NCBI GenBank assembly: GCA_033855775.1
Contig: JAWVFT010000022.1
Coordinates: 1-63,641 of the forward strand
Reading direction: 5' to 3'
Source of the DNA: DASVTR01 sp033855775
GTDB taxonomy: Bacteria; Acidobacteriota; Blastocatellia; Pyrinomonadales; Pyrinomonadaceae
Length of the DNA: 63,641 bases
Below are positions 7,897-16,311 of the stretch, piece after piece. Each line of letters opens with the position of its first letter. Position 1 is the stretch's first letter. The notes beneath the pieces are model-generated. The model was not told the DNA's origin and did not search any database. It saw nothing but the letters and a program-made list of their open reading frames with translations. The position numbers and the translations under genes were made by a program.

Positions 7897-8883
7897 TTAC
7901 CAGCGCAGGACGACGCCGCCCCACGTCACGCCGCCGCCGAAGGAAGCCAGCGCAATCAAGTCGCCTTCGCGGATGCGCCCCGATTCGACACACTCGTCGA
8001 GCGCAATCGGAATCGAAGCCGAAGAAGTATTGCCGTGCATGGAGATATTAGAGTAAATCTTCGACTCGTCAATGCCCAGTTTGCTGGCGACCGAATCCGT
8101 GATGCGCTGGTTGGCCTGATGCGGAATAAAGAGGTCAACGTCTTCGGCGCGGTGGCCCGCTTCCTCCAACACAGCGAGCGAGATGTCCGTCATCGAACGC
8201 ACGGCGACCTTGAACAATTCGTTGCCCTTCATCTTAAAGAAGTGCTCGCCCGCCGCGAGGGTTTCAGCCGAACTGCCGAGGCGCGTGCCGCCGCCGGGCG
8301 CGTACAGGTGTTCGGCAAAGCGACCGTCCGAGCGAATGCGCGCGGCGAGGATGCCGCGCTCCGGGCCGACCGGCCCAAGAATGGCCGCGCCCGCGCCGTC
8401 GCCGAAGATAACGCACGTCGAGCGGTCTGTGTAGTCAACATACTGCGTCAGGACTTCCGCGCCGATGACGAGCGCGTAGCGCGATTGGCCCGTGCGGATC
8501 ATCGTGTTGGCGAGCGTCAGGCCGTAGAGAAAGCCTGAGCAAGCGGCGGCGATGTCGAAGGCGGCGGCGTTGCTGGCTCCGAGTTCGGCCTGAATCAGGC
8601 AGCCGGTCGAAGGCAAAATCTGGTCTGGCGTGACGGTGGCGCAGATGAGCAGGTCAAGCTCCGCCGGGTCGATGCGCGAGCGTTCGATGGCTTCGCGCGC
8701 GGCCTTCACGGCAAAGAGCGAAGTGTACTCGCCGGGCGCGGCCTTGCGCCGTTGCTTGATGCCCGTCCGCGTGGTTATCCACTCGTCCGAAGTCTCGACG
8801 AGCTTTTCCAGATCGGCATTCGTTAAGATGCCTTCGGGATAAGCATGGCCCGTGGCCAGCACGCCAGCATTTACATTTGCCAT
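7897..8883 (-). CDS. fabH: 3-oxoacyl-ACP synthase III (KAS III)
   Basis: This enzyme starts fatty-acid synthesis by condensing acetyl-CoA (or a branched acyl-CoA) with malonyl-ACP. The triad is intact: Cys115 in IAAACSGFLYG, His255 in IPHQANQRI and Asn285 in MHGNTSSAS. The ATG at 8883 lies 7 bases after TGAGG; a GTG one codon earlier is possible. Its 3' end is 8 bases from the next gene on the same strand. Substrate preference (straight or branched primer) cannot be read from the sequence. Confidence 0.97.
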   Translation of the reverse strand: MANVNAGVLATGHAYPEGILTNADLEKLVETSDEWITTRTGIKQRRKAAPGEYTSLFAVKAAREAIERSRIDPAELDLLICATVTPDQILPSTGCLIQAELGASNAAAFDIAAACSGFLYGLTLANTMIRTGQSRYALVIGAEVLTQYVDYTDRSTCVIFGDGAGAAILGPVGPERGILAARIRSDGRFAEHLYAPGGGTRLGSSAETLAAGEHFFKMKGNELFKVAVRSMTDISLAVLEEAGHRAEDVDLFIPHQANQRITDSVASKLGIDESKIYSNISMHGNTSSASIPIALDECVESGRIREGDLIALASFGGGVTWGGVVLRW

Positions 8884-8895
8884 CACTTTTCCTCA

Positions 8896-8964
8896 GTTGA
8901 ATGGTGAATAGTAAATAGAAAATGGCAGAAAGACAAAGCAGCGTGTCCATTCACCATCAAACTA
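8896..8964. repeat. Inverted element between plsX and fabH
   Basis: The left arm TTGAATGGTGAATAGTAAATAG is mirrored by the right arm CCATTCACCATCAAACTATTT. The layout is the same as the class 1 elements, but the heptamer-like words differ (GAATGGT, GAATAGT, AAATAGA). The plsX TAG stop codon falls inside the right arm. Confidence 0.6.
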
Positions 8965-10020
8965 TTTGCTACTGACCAGTTCGGCGTATTCGCGCGCGTT
9001 GGTGGCGGCGACGCCGCGTTCGATGCGCTCCGACGCGCCCCGCTCGGAAAACTCCTTGGCGCTGCGAATCGCATTGCGGATGGCGCGCGAGTTTGAGCTG
9101 CCGTGTCCAATCAACACAATCTGCCGCACGCCCAACAGCGGCGCTCCTCCGTACTCCGAATAGTCCAGACGCTTTTTGATATTACGAAACGCGGGCTTGG
9201 CGAGCATCGCTCCGGCCTTGGTCATCGCCGAAGCCGTCAACTCGCGCTTAATCATCGAGAGCATCGCGTCCGTCAATCCTTCGCTCAGCTTGAGCATCAC
9301 GTTGCCCGTGAAGCCGTCCGTGACGATTACGTCCATCGCGCCCGTGAACACGTCGCGCCCCTCGACGTTGCCGACGAAATTCAGGCTCGTCAAATCTCTC
9401 CGCATCGGAAAGGCTTCCTTCGTCAAATCTTTGCCCTTGGCTTCCTCTTCGCCGATGCTCATCAGCCCGACCGCAGGGCGATTCGTATTCAGGACGGCGC
9501 GCGAATAAGCGTCGCCCATAATCGCAAACTGCGCGAGATGATACGCCTTGCACTCGGCGTTCGCTCCGACATCGAGCAGCAACGTCGGCTTGCCCGTCTT
9601 GGTCGGAATCATCGCGGCCAGCGCGGGACGGTCAACGCCGGGCAGCATGCCGATGACCATCTTGGCCGTCACCATCACAGCGCCCGTGTTGCCCGCCGAG
9701 ACGAAGCCGTCGGCCAGGCCTTCCGTGACCAGCTTCGTCCCGACTCTCAAAGAGCTTTTCTTTTTACGGCGGACGGCTGTAGCGACCGGCTCGTCCATCC
9801 CTATGACTTCCGCCGCTTCGACAAACTCGATGCCCCGGTCGCCGTTGCCCCGCCAGCCACAACGACGCAACTCCGGCTCAACCTTTTCCGGCTGCCCGAC
9901 GAGAATGACGCCCATCCGAAAATCGCGCGCGGCGGCGAGCGCGCCGTCAATCTCTGCGTGCGGCGCGTGGTCTGAACCCATCGCGTCCACGACAACTTTG
10001 CCGGTCAGTTGATGCTTCAT
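8962..10020 (-). CDS. plsX: Phosphate acyltransferase PlsX
   Basis: This enzyme converts acyl-ACP to acyl-phosphate, the donor for PlsY in phospholipid synthesis. The 352-residue protein has the family signatures VVVDAMGSDHAP, LLDVGANAECKAYHLAQFA, RPAVGLMSIGEEEAKG and DVIVTDGFTGNVMLK. The ATG at 10020 is preferred; 15 upstream codons in frame are derived from the adjoining repeat. No clear Shine-Dalgarno site is visible because a class 1 repeat ends only 5 bases upstream of the start codon. Gene order rpmF-plsX-fabH is the common bacterial arrangement. Confidence 0.97.
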   Translation of the reverse strand: MKHQLTGKVVVDAMGSDHAPHAEIDGALAAARDFRMGVILVGQPEKVEPELRRCGWRGNGDRGIEFVEAAEVIGMDEPVATAVRRKKKSSLRVGTKLVTEGLADGFVSAGNTGAVMVTAKMVIGMLPGVDRPALAAMIPTKTGKPTLLLDVGANAECKAYHLAQFAIMGDAYSRAVLNTNRPAVGLMSIGEEEAKGKDLTKEAFPMRRDLTSLNFVGNVEGRDVFTGAMDVIVTDGFTGNVMLKLSEGLTDAMLSMIKRELTASAMTKAGAMLAKPAFRNIKKRLDYSEYGGAPLLGVRQIVLIGHGSSNSRAIRNAIRSAKEFSERGASERIERGVAATNAREYAELVSSK

Positions 10021-10025
10021 AAGAA

Positions 10026-10134
10026 CAGTGACAAGTGACAAGTGACAAGCAGCGAGTTGGAACAAGCGACGAGCCGCGAGCCATGAGCCAACGGCTTTAA
10101 CTTGTCACTCGCTGCTTGTCACTTGTCGCGGCTG
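10026..10134. repeat. Class 1 heptamer inverted element between rpmF and plsX
   Basis: It starts CAGTGACAAGTGACAAGTGA, runs through GCAGCGAGTTGG, and is mirrored by TAACTTGTCACTCGCTGCTTG. It fills the whole gap: 5 bases from the plsX start and directly abutting the rpmF stop codon. Confidence 0.85.
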
Positions 10135-10320
10135 TTACGCTTCCTGCTCGACGTGCACCACTTCACGGCCTTTGTAAAAACCGCACTTGGGACAGACGCG
10201 ATGCGGCATCCGCGGCTCCTGGCAGTTGGGACAGGTGGAAGTCTGCGGGGCGCGCAGCGCGTCATGCGCGCGGCGTTTGCGTGTTCGCGCCTTCGAATGG
10301 CGACGTTTTGGATTCGGCAT
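10135..10320 (-). CDS. rpmF: 50S ribosomal protein L32
   Basis: A 61-residue basic ribosomal protein. It begins MPNPKRRHSKARTRKRRAHD, as bacterial L32 does, and keeps four cysteines in two CxxC pairs (CPNC and CPKC) that form a zinc ribbon. So it is the zinc-containing (C+) paralogue. It lies between the DUF177 gene and plsX, the usual arrangement. Confidence 0.97.
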   Translation of the reverse strand: MPNPKRRHSKARTRKRRAHDALRAPQTSTCPNCQEPRMPHRVCPKCGFYKGREVVHVEQEA

Positions 10321-10352
10321 AATTACTCCTCAAATAATAACGTTAATAACAT

Positions 10353-10458
10353 TGGGTTTTAGGTTTAGGATTTTAGATTCGACACGGACGAAAGCTTATT
10401 CATCAAGCGAAGCCTCAAGTTCGTCTTCCAATCTAAACTCCAAAATCCAGAATCACAA
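10353..10458. repeat. Inverted element with GATTYTR heptamers between yceD and rpmF
   Basis: The left arm TTTTAGGTTTAGGATTTTAG is mirrored by AATCTAAACTCCAAAATCCA near 10430-10450, with a ~50 bp centre. Units approximate GATTTTA, GATTTTG and GTTTAGG. The stop codon of the DUF177 gene lies inside the right arm. Confidence 0.6.
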
Positions 10459-10962
10459 ATCTTTCAGGGCGGCCCAACGCGGGTCTACTACTTTCTCTTC
10501 GCAGGCGCAGCCGCCGATGTTGCGGTCGGTTCCGCAGACGGGGCAGAGTCCATGACATTCTTCGCGGCAGAGGACTTGCTCCGGCAACGCCAGCAATATT
10601 TGTTCGCGGACGATTTCGTCAACGTCAATCGCGCCGCCCTCATAAACGGAGACGAGCAAGTCTGCTTCCTGCAATTCCGCCGTCTCCTGCTCGACGTAAA
10701 TGGACGCCGGAATATAAGTCAAATCAAACTCGGTTTCAATCGGAACGGCGACCGACTTCAGGCAGCGGTCGCAATCAACTTCCGCGCGGGCCGTCACGCT
10801 GCCGCGCAAACGCGCCTCTTCGCCTCTGCGGCTGGCGACGCCGCGAACCTGCGGGGCTTCCGTCAGGCGCGCTCGCTCTTCGTCAAGAATCAGTTCCTCC
10901 GGCTCGTAACGATGCTCGAATGGCTTGCCGCCGCCCTCCAACTGCTCCACTTCAATTCGCAT
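10453..10962 (-). CDS. DUF177 (YceD-like) protein
   Basis: A 169-residue member of the DUF177 family, which is linked in bacteria and plastids to 23S rRNA metabolism and is almost always encoded next to rpmF. A conserved CDRCLK motif lies mid-protein and a second cysteine set near the end (CREECHGLCPVCG and GCAC) suggests zinc binding. The ATG at 10962 has an AGAGGG ribosome site. The gene leads the lipid-synthesis operon, behind a near-consensus promoter at 11016-11043. Confidence 0.9.
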   Translation of the reverse strand: MRIEVEQLEGGGKPFEHRYEPEELILDEERARLTEAPQVRGVASRRGEEARLRGSVTARAEVDCDRCLKSVAVPIETEFDLTYIPASIYVEQETAELQEADLLVSVYEGGAIDVDEIVREQILLALPEQVLCREECHGLCPVCGTDRNIGGCACEEKVVDPRWAALKDL

Positions 10963-11015
10963 TGCGCCCTCTGTCAGGAAACGTGTGCTTTCAGCCCTCA
11001 AGCACAAAAGGAGTT

Positions 11016-11043
11016 ATTATAGCGGTCAGAACGTGGGTGTCAA
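11016..11043 (-). promoter_or_regulatory. Sigma-70 promoter of the yceD-rpmF-plsX-fab operon
   Basis: On the minus strand, TTGACA (11043-11038) and TATAAT (11021-11016) are both perfect consensus hexamers separated by 16 bases. Transcription would start near 11009, giving a leader of about 47 bases before yceD. The -35 box lies directly after the stop codon of the preceding TPR gene. Confidence 0.85.
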
Positions 11044-11061
11044 CGCGCGAGCCGTCTAAAT

Positions 11062-12297
11062 CTACGCCTGGCCGGGCCTGACGGCTCCGAGCGCATCTTC
11101 GCGCAAGACTTCGGCGAGGCGCCGGTCGCCGCCGGTCAGGACCTTTTTGCCGGTCTGTCGCGCCGCGTAAAAGAGCGGTGGGCCGGGCGGCATCTCGCCC
11201 GAACGAGTCAGGCGGCGAACGGTCTTCGAGCGATAACGCGGATCGCTCGCGTCAATCGCACGCGCCGCCGCGAAAGCTTCTTCGGCGCGCTTTGTCTCGC
11301 CCGCGCGCAGGCAAATCAGCCCTAGCAGATAAAAGGCCGCAGCATAGCCGTTATCCAATTCGACGGCCCGGCGCAGGTGTCGCGTCGCCAGACGGTCGCG
11401 GTTCAATTGATAATAGACGCAGCCCAAGACGTAGTGCGCCTCCGGCGAAGGACGCGCCGCCAGAGCGCGCTTGAACTCCGCGAGCGCGCCAGCCCATTTC
11501 TCTTCCGCCGCCAGCAGACGGCCCAATCCATAGTGGGCAGCGTAGGACGACCGACCGCCACGCGCCGCCGCGCTCAAGAGTTCTCTGGCGCGCTTGATCT
11601 CGCCCTCATCGCCGCAAGCAAGGCCGAGCAGCAAGCGCACGCCTTCCGTCTCAGGAGCGACGGCGAAGGCTCTTTCCAGATAATCCTTTGCCAGCGTCAT
11701 CTTTCCGTTTTTGAAATGGCTGTGGCCGATGAAGAAGAGCAACGGCGCGTTGGCCGGGTCGGACGCGGCGGCGCGCTCCAACGAGCGCAGCCCGCGCGTC
11801 ACATCCGACTGCTCAAGAAACTCTATGCCCGCATCAATGTATCTGCCGAAGGTCGCAACGTCCGAACCTTGATAGGCCCGCATCACATCCTGTCGCAACG
11901 GTTCATACTGAGCCTGCCGGTCGCGCTGGCGAGCATCCTGCTCACAATTCTCACGAGACAAAGCGTAGACCGTCGCCTCGTCAATCGTCCCCGCCTCGCT
12001 CAGGACGGAGATTAAAGTCTTAATCAAAGTGTGGTCGAAGTAAGTGTTGCGCGCGTGCTTGAGGGCCAAAGTGAGCGACTGTTCCAGCCGCTCCATCATG
12101 CGGCTGAGCCTGTTCTCAAGGGCCGAGATGCGTTCCAGCAAATGCTCTTCATGGGATGCGTCGAAGCTGCCCGCATCGAAACGCGCGGTCGGCGGCTCAA
12201 CGACGAGCATCAGGCGCGTCCCGCAACGCGCGCAATGCTCCGCGCCGAGCGGATTCGCCCCCAAACATTTCTGGCAATAATGAACCACGCTTCCCAT
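11062..12297 (-). CDS. Zinc-ribbon TPR-repeat protein
   Basis: A 411-residue protein of unknown specific function. The N-terminus is a zinc ribbon (YCQKCLGANP and HCARCG, Cys 8/11/22/25). A coiled-coil-like stretch follows at ~50-80 (ERISALENRLSRMMERLEQ). The rest is TPR repeats from ~160 to 370 (for example LFFIGHSHFKNGKM, AHYGLGRLLAAEEKW, HYVLGCVYYQLNRD, AFYLLGLICLRAGE). No signal peptide or membrane segment is seen, so it is probably a cytoplasmic scaffold. It lies between hbd-like and lipid genes on the same strand, but a strong promoter separates it from the latter. Confidence 0.8.
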   Translation of the reverse strand: MGSVVHYCQKCLGANPLGAEHCARCGTRLMLVVEPPTARFDAGSFDASHEEHLLERISALENRLSRMMERLEQSLTLALKHARNTYFDHTLIKTLISVLSEAGTIDEATVYALSRENCEQDARQRDRQAQYEPLRQDVMRAYQGSDVATFGRYIDAGIEFLEQSDVTRGLRSLERAAASDPANAPLLFFIGHSHFKNGKMTLAKDYLERAFAVAPETEGVRLLLGLACGDEGEIKRARELLSAAARGGRSSYAAHYGLGRLLAAEEKWAGALAEFKRALAARPSPEAHYVLGCVYYQLNRDRLATRHLRRAVELDNGYAAAFYLLGLICLRAGETKRAEEAFAAARAIDASDPRYRSKTVRRLTRSGEMPPGPPLFYAARQTGKKVLTGGDRRLAEVLREDALGAVRPGQA

Positions 12298-12434
12298 GAG
12301 TCAAGAGTCTGTAGAGTCCAGCGAGTCTATTGAGTTAAGAGAGTCAGTAGAGTTCAGAGAGTTAAAAAGACAAGTGTTTGAGCTTCTCAGTTGCTTCACA
12401 CTCTCTGGACTCGTCAGACTCGCCAGACTTCCCT
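12298..12434. repeat. Class 2 heptamer inverted element (GAGTCYR type)
   Basis: The left arm has GAGTCAA, GAGTCTG, GAGTCCA, GAGTCTA and GAGTTAA units. The right arm has CTGGACTCGTCAGACTCGCC, its approximate mirror. It fills the gap between the dehydrogenase and the TPR gene completely. The word is different from class 1 but period and architecture are the same. Confidence 0.8.
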
Positions 12435-13280
12435 TCAGTATTCGTAAAATCCCCGCCCGGTTTTTCTGCCGAGCCAGCCCGCGTCAACGTAGCGCTTGAG
12501 CAGCGGGCATGCTCTGTACTTCGAATCGCCGAGGCCGTCGTGCAGGACGTTCATAATCGCAAGGCACACGTCGAGGCCGATAAAGTCGGCTAGCGTGAGC
12601 GGCCCCATCGGATGATTCATGCCGAGCTTCATGATGCCGTCGATGCTCTCGCGCGTCGCCACGCCTTCATAGAGAGCGAAGATGGCTTCGTTAATCATCG
12701 GCATCAGGACGCGGTTAGAGACGAAGCCCGGCATGTCGTTGCATTCGAGCGGCGTCTTCTCAAGCTTTTCCGTCAATGCGCGCACCTTTGCGTAAGTCTC
12801 GTCCGAAGTGGCGATGCCGCGAATTATTTCGACCAGCTTCATCACCGGCACGGGATTCATAAAGTGCATGCCGATGACTTTATCGGGGCGTCGCGTGGCC
12901 GCGCCGAGTTTGGTGATGGAGATGGACGAAGTGTTGGAAGCGAGAATCGCTTCGGGTTGGGCCAACTCGTCGAGCGCGCGGAAGATTTCCGATTTGACTT
13001 CGACGCTCTCCGTCACGGCTTCGATGATTAACTCCGCGTCCTTCAGCGCGTCGAGCGTGGTCGTCGTCCTGATGCGAGCGATGATGGCGCGCTTCTCTTC
13101 TTCCTTGAGCCGCTCTTTGTCAACGTCGCGCTGCAAGCTCTTGTCAACGGCCTGCATGCCGCGCTGCAAAAACTCTTCCTTGATGTCGCGCAGGACAACT
13201 TCGTACCCGGCGCGCGCCGCCACCTGCGCGATGCCGTTGCCCATCGTTCCTGCGCCCACAACTCCGATTACTCCGCTCAC
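12435..13280 (-). CDS. 3-hydroxyacyl-CoA (3-hydroxybutyryl-CoA) dehydrogenase
   Basis: This NAD(P)-dependent enzyme interconverts acetoacetyl-CoA and 3-hydroxybutyryl-CoA. The 281-residue single-domain-pair protein has the Rossmann motif GVVGAGTMGNGIAQ, the substrate region SNTSSISI, the catalytic His in GMHFMNPVPVMKLVE, and the C-terminal MNHPMGPLTLADFIGLD. Length matches short Hbd/PaaH enzymes, not the fused FadB. A thiolase gene lies close by on the same strand, so the pair could work in butyrate/beta-oxidation or polyhydroxyalkanoate-type metabolism. Confidence 0.95.
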   Translation of the reverse strand: MSGVIGVVGAGTMGNGIAQVAARAGYEVVLRDIKEEFLQRGMQAVDKSLQRDVDKERLKEEEKRAIIARIRTTTTLDALKDAELIIEAVTESVEVKSEIFRALDELAQPEAILASNTSSISITKLGAATRRPDKVIGMHFMNPVPVMKLVEIIRGIATSDETYAKVRALTEKLEKTPLECNDMPGFVSNRVLMPMINEAIFALYEGVATRESIDGIMKLGMNHPMGPLTLADFIGLDVCLAIMNVLHDGLGDSKYRACPLLKRYVDAGWLGRKTGRGFYEY

Positions 13281-13309
13281 CTCGACGGTTCTCCCCTTTC
13301 ACTAATCAC

Positions 13310-13819
13310 TTATCGCCAGTTCGGCATCTGCGGCGGCGGCGGCACAGACTCGCGCTCACGCTCCTGCGGCGGACGGCCTTGCGTGGCCCACTGTCCCGCG
13401 TATGCGCCGCCCGGCGGCAGCGCGCCGACTTGCGACGGCGGCCAGGCGTTCATCCTGTTCGCGTAAAAATTCCGGCCTTCGTCGCCGAACATGAACCAGA
13501 GCGTGTAGACGCCCAGAGCCGTGCCGTAAGGAAAGCCGGGACAGGCTAGAATCCCCGCGATGATGGCAGCTGTGCGCGCCCAACTTTTCTGTTTCAGCAG
13601 GCCGTAACCGGCAATCAAAGACGGCAGCGTAAAGAGCAGTCCGACGAACATCATAAACAGCATCATGATGGTGAAGGCGGTTGCTTCTCTATGGCTTGGG
13701 CCGGGAATAGCCGCGACGAAAGCGAAGAAGGCGACGAACATCAAGACAATCAGCATGTGGAAAGAGCCGTAGACCAGATGCGTGATGCCAATCGTTTTAT
13801 TGTGGTCTGTTGGTGTCAT
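13310..13819 (-). CDS. Small integral membrane protein
   Basis: A 169-residue protein of unrecognised family. About four hydrophobic helices occupy residues 10-120 (for example HMLIVLMFVAFFAFVAAI, TIMMLFMMFVGLLFTLP, RTAAIIAGILACPGFPYG). A Pro/Gly/Gln-rich cytoplasmic-looking tail ends PPPPQMPNWR. I chose the ATG at 13819, five codons inside a possible TTG start. It lies between thiolase and 3-hydroxyacyl-CoA dehydrogenase genes, 20-30 bases from each, so it is probably co-transcribed, but nothing ties it to their metabolism. Confidence 0.7.
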   Translation of the reverse strand: MTPTDHNKTIGITHLVYGSFHMLIVLMFVAFFAFVAAIPGPSHREATAFTIMMLFMMFVGLLFTLPSLIAGYGLLKQKSWARTAAIIAGILACPGFPYGTALGVYTLWFMFGDEGRNFYANRMNAWPPSQVGALPPGGAYAGQWATQGRPPQERERESVPPPPQMPNWR

Positions 13820-13840
13820 AATTTTTCCCGCCAACTCTCT

Positions 13841-15031
13841 TTAGCGTTCGACCGCCATGGCGACAGCGTTTCCGCCGCCGAGACACAGCGCGGCCAACCC
13901 GCGATGCGCGTCGCGCCGTTTCATTTCATAGAGCATCGTCGTCAGCAGTCTGGAACCCGACTGGCCGATGGCGTGGCCGAGAGCGACCGCGCCGCCGTTG
14001 ACGTTGACCTTGTTCGGGTCAAGCTCAAGCTCTTTGATAATCGCTATGGCCTGCACCGAGAAGGCTTCGTTTAGTTCTATCAAGTCGACTTCGTTGAGCG
14101 ACCATCCGGCCTTCTTCAAGACTTTGCGAATCGCTTCGACCGGAGCCATCATAACGAGTTCCGGCTCGATGCCGGAGGTAGCCTGCGCGGCGATGCGCGC
14201 CAGCGGTTCGATGCCGAGCGAGCGAGCGCGTTCTTCTGAAGTGACGACGAGAGCCGAGGCTCCGTCGTTGACGCCGGGAGCGTTGCCCGCCGTCACCGTT
14301 CCGCCCTCTTTCTTGAACGCGGGCTTGAGTTTCCCGAGAGCTTCGAGCGACGTGTCTTCGCGCACCGCTTCGTCGGTGTCGAAGATGACGGGCTCGCCCT
14401 TCCTCTGTGGAATCTCGACGGCCAGAATTTCATCCTTAAACTTTCCGGCCTTGATGGCCGCCGCCGCCTTGCGATGAGAGTTCAAGGCGTACTCGTCCTG
14501 CTCCGCGCGCGTCACGTTGTAGCGCGTGGCAACGACTTCGCCCGTGTGGCCCATGTGGTAATTCTCGAAGGCGCACCAGAGCCCGTCGTGAATCATCGCG
14601 TCAACTAGAACGCCGTTGCCGAGGCGATAGCCCTCGCGCGCTTTCGGTATCAGGTAGGGCGCGCCCGACATGGACTCCATGCCGCCCGCCACGACCAGTT
14701 CCGAATCGCCTAACTGAATGCCCTGCGCCGCCATCATCACAGACTTCAGACCTGAGCCGCAGACCTTGTTGATGGTGACGGCGGAGACGCCGAACGGAAT
14801 GCCGCCATTCAAAGCCGCCTGCCGCGCCGGGTTCTGTCCGAGGCCCGCTTGAATGACGCAGCCCATGATGACTTCATCAACATCTTCGGGCCGGACGCCC
14901 GCGCGCCTGACGCTCTCGCGCACGACCATCGCGCCGAGTTCGGTCGCCTTGAAATCCTTCAACGCGCCTTGAAACTTTCCGGTCGGCGTCCGCGCCGCGC
15001 TGATAATCACAGCTTCTTTTCTGTCTGCCAT
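13841..15031 (-). CDS. Acetyl-CoA C-acetyltransferase (thiolase)
   Basis: A 396-residue type II thiolase that joins two acetyl-CoA molecules or cleaves 3-ketoacyl-CoA. The nucleophile Cys is in NKVCGSGLKSV; NEAFSVQAIAI, the His in GGAVALGHAIGQSGSR, and the second catalytic Cys in LCLGGGNAVA complete the active site. The ATG at 15031 has an AAGGTGAG ribosome site. The first gene of a likely operon with the small membrane protein and the hydroxyacyl-CoA dehydrogenase. Confidence 0.96.
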   Translation of the reverse strand: MADRKEAVIISAARTPTGKFQGALKDFKATELGAMVVRESVRRAGVRPEDVDEVIMGCVIQAGLGQNPARQAALNGGIPFGVSAVTINKVCGSGLKSVMMAAQGIQLGDSELVVAGGMESMSGAPYLIPKAREGYRLGNGVLVDAMIHDGLWCAFENYHMGHTGEVVATRYNVTRAEQDEYALNSHRKAAAAIKAGKFKDEILAVEIPQRKGEPVIFDTDEAVREDTSLEALGKLKPAFKKEGGTVTAGNAPGVNDGASALVVTSEERARSLGIEPLARIAAQATSGIEPELVMMAPVEAIRKVLKKAGWSLNEVDLIELNEAFSVQAIAIIKELELDPNKVNVNGGAVALGHAIGQSGSRLLTTMLYEMKRRDAHRGLAALCLGGGNAVAMAVER

Positions 15032-15052
15032 TATGCTCACCTTCGATTGACC

Positions 15053-15151
15053 CGAAATCGTGAATCGTGAATCGCGCAAATGACAATTGCCGCCTGAGGC
15101 GCCGAGCAGTTGACGATTAACGATAATCACTAACTATTGACCATTCAACAA
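15053..15151. repeat. Inverted element with AATCGTG heptamers upstream of the thiolase
   Basis: Three consecutive heptamers AATCGTG, AATCGTG, AATCGCG form the left arm. The right arm holds GACGATTAACGATAATCAC, an imperfect mirror. It lies 22 bases upstream of the thiolase start codon, in the divergent gap before the nucleotidyltransferase gene. Confidence 0.55.
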
Positions 15152-15189
15152 ACAGTGTCAAGCAATCAGTCGAAGCGAAAGTTGGCCGT

Positions 15190-15219
15190 TTGTAAAGCTG
15201 TTCGAGCGAGTGTTAGACT
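15190..15219 (+). promoter_or_regulatory. Possible extended -10 promoter for the sugar-nucleotide genes
   Basis: TTGTAA (15190-15195), an 18-base spacer and TAGACT (15214-15219) preceded by TGT, giving an extended -10 look. It is 43 bases upstream of the next start codon. The boxes are only partial matches. Confidence 0.35.
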
Positions 15220-15261
15220 CAGGCCGATTTTCGACTTGAAACTTTTTCCGGTACTGCTGAC

Positions 15262-16311
15262 ATGCAAGCGCTCATTCTCGCGGGCGGCAAAGGCACGCGC
15301 CTGCGCCCGCTCACGGTTTACACTCCGAAACCCATCGTTCCCATCTGCAATCGCCCGTTTCTGCTCTACCAGATTGACACGCTGCGCCGCGCAGGCATCA
15401 CGGACATCACGCTCTCGCTCTCTTACCAGCCCAACAAGATTGAGCAGCAACTCGGCGACGGCTCCGACTTCGGCGTCAATCTCAAGTACACGGTCGAGCC
15501 GCAGCCGATGGGAACCGCCGGAGCTTACAAGTACGCCGAAGAGTTAATCCGCGAGCCGACCGTCGTCTTCAACGGCGACATCCTGACAGACCTTGACCTC
15601 AAGGCCGTCATCCGTGAACACAACGAGCGACAGGCGACCGCCACCATCGTCCTCACGCCGGTCGAGAATCCGAGCGCCTACGGCCTCGTCGAAACCGAAG
15701 AGGACGGGCGCGTCCGCCGCTTTCTGGAAAAGCCGAAGCCCGAAGAGATCACCTCCAACAACATCAACGCCGGAACTTACATCCTTGAGCCGCGCGTGCT
15801 CGACTACATCCCGGCGGGCGAGAATCACTCGTTCGAGTATGGCTTATTCCCGACGCTCTTGATGAGCAAGGAGCAGTTCTTCGCGCACATTCCGCAGCGC
15901 ACCTACTGGATGGACATCGGCACGCCCGCGCGCTACCTGCAAACGCACGACGACCTGCTGGCCGACCGCGTTGGACGCATGCGCCTCAAAGAGCGGCGCG
16001 GCAATTTCGACGCGGCGACCGTCGCGGAGATTGACGACCTTTCGATGATTGGCGACGACTGCACGCTCAAGCCGGGCGCGCAGATAGTCAACTCCGTGCT
16101 CGGCCCCGGCTGCTTTGTCGAAGAGAAAGCGCGCGTCGAAAACTCTGTCGTCTGGGCGCACACGCGCATCGGCGCCGGCGCGCAAGTCTCCGGCGCGATT
16201 GTCGGGCGCGGCTGTCACATCGGTCGCGCTTGTCAGGTCGGCCCCGGCACGGTTCTCGGCGACAAAGCCTCGCTCACGGATTACACGTTGACCGGAGGCG
16301 CGACCGCGTGA
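15262..16311 (+). CDS. Sugar-phosphate nucleotidyltransferase (mannose-1-phosphate guanylyltransferase-like)
   Basis: The enzyme makes an NDP-sugar from a sugar 1-phosphate and NTP for polysaccharide or glycoprotein synthesis. The 349-residue protein begins ALILAGGKGTRLRPLT, the nucleotide-binding signature, and has FNGDILTDLD (metal-binding Asp) and EKPKPEEI. A C-terminal left-handed beta-helix (from ~250, repeated IG/VG hexapeptides) resembles archaeal-type GDP-mannose and acetyl-transferring pyrophosphorylases. The downstream phosphohexomutase overlaps by 4 bases, so mutase and pyrophosphorylase work in sequence. The sugar cannot be fixed from the motifs. Confidence 0.88.
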   Translation: MQALILAGGKGTRLRPLTVYTPKPIVPICNRPFLLYQIDTLRRAGITDITLSLSYQPNKIEQQLGDGSDFGVNLKYTVEPQPMGTAGAYKYAEELIREPTVVFNGDILTDLDLKAVIREHNERQATATIVLTPVENPSAYGLVETEEDGRVRRFLEKPKPEEITSNNINAGTYILEPRVLDYIPAGENHSFEYGLFPTLLMSKEQFFAHIPQRTYWMDIGTPARYLQTHDDLLADRVGRMRLKERRGNFDAATVAEIDDLSMIGDDCTLKPGAQIVNSVLGPGCFVEEKARVENSVVWAHTRIGAGAQVSGAIVGRGCHIGRACQVGPGTVLGDKASLTDYTLTGGATA

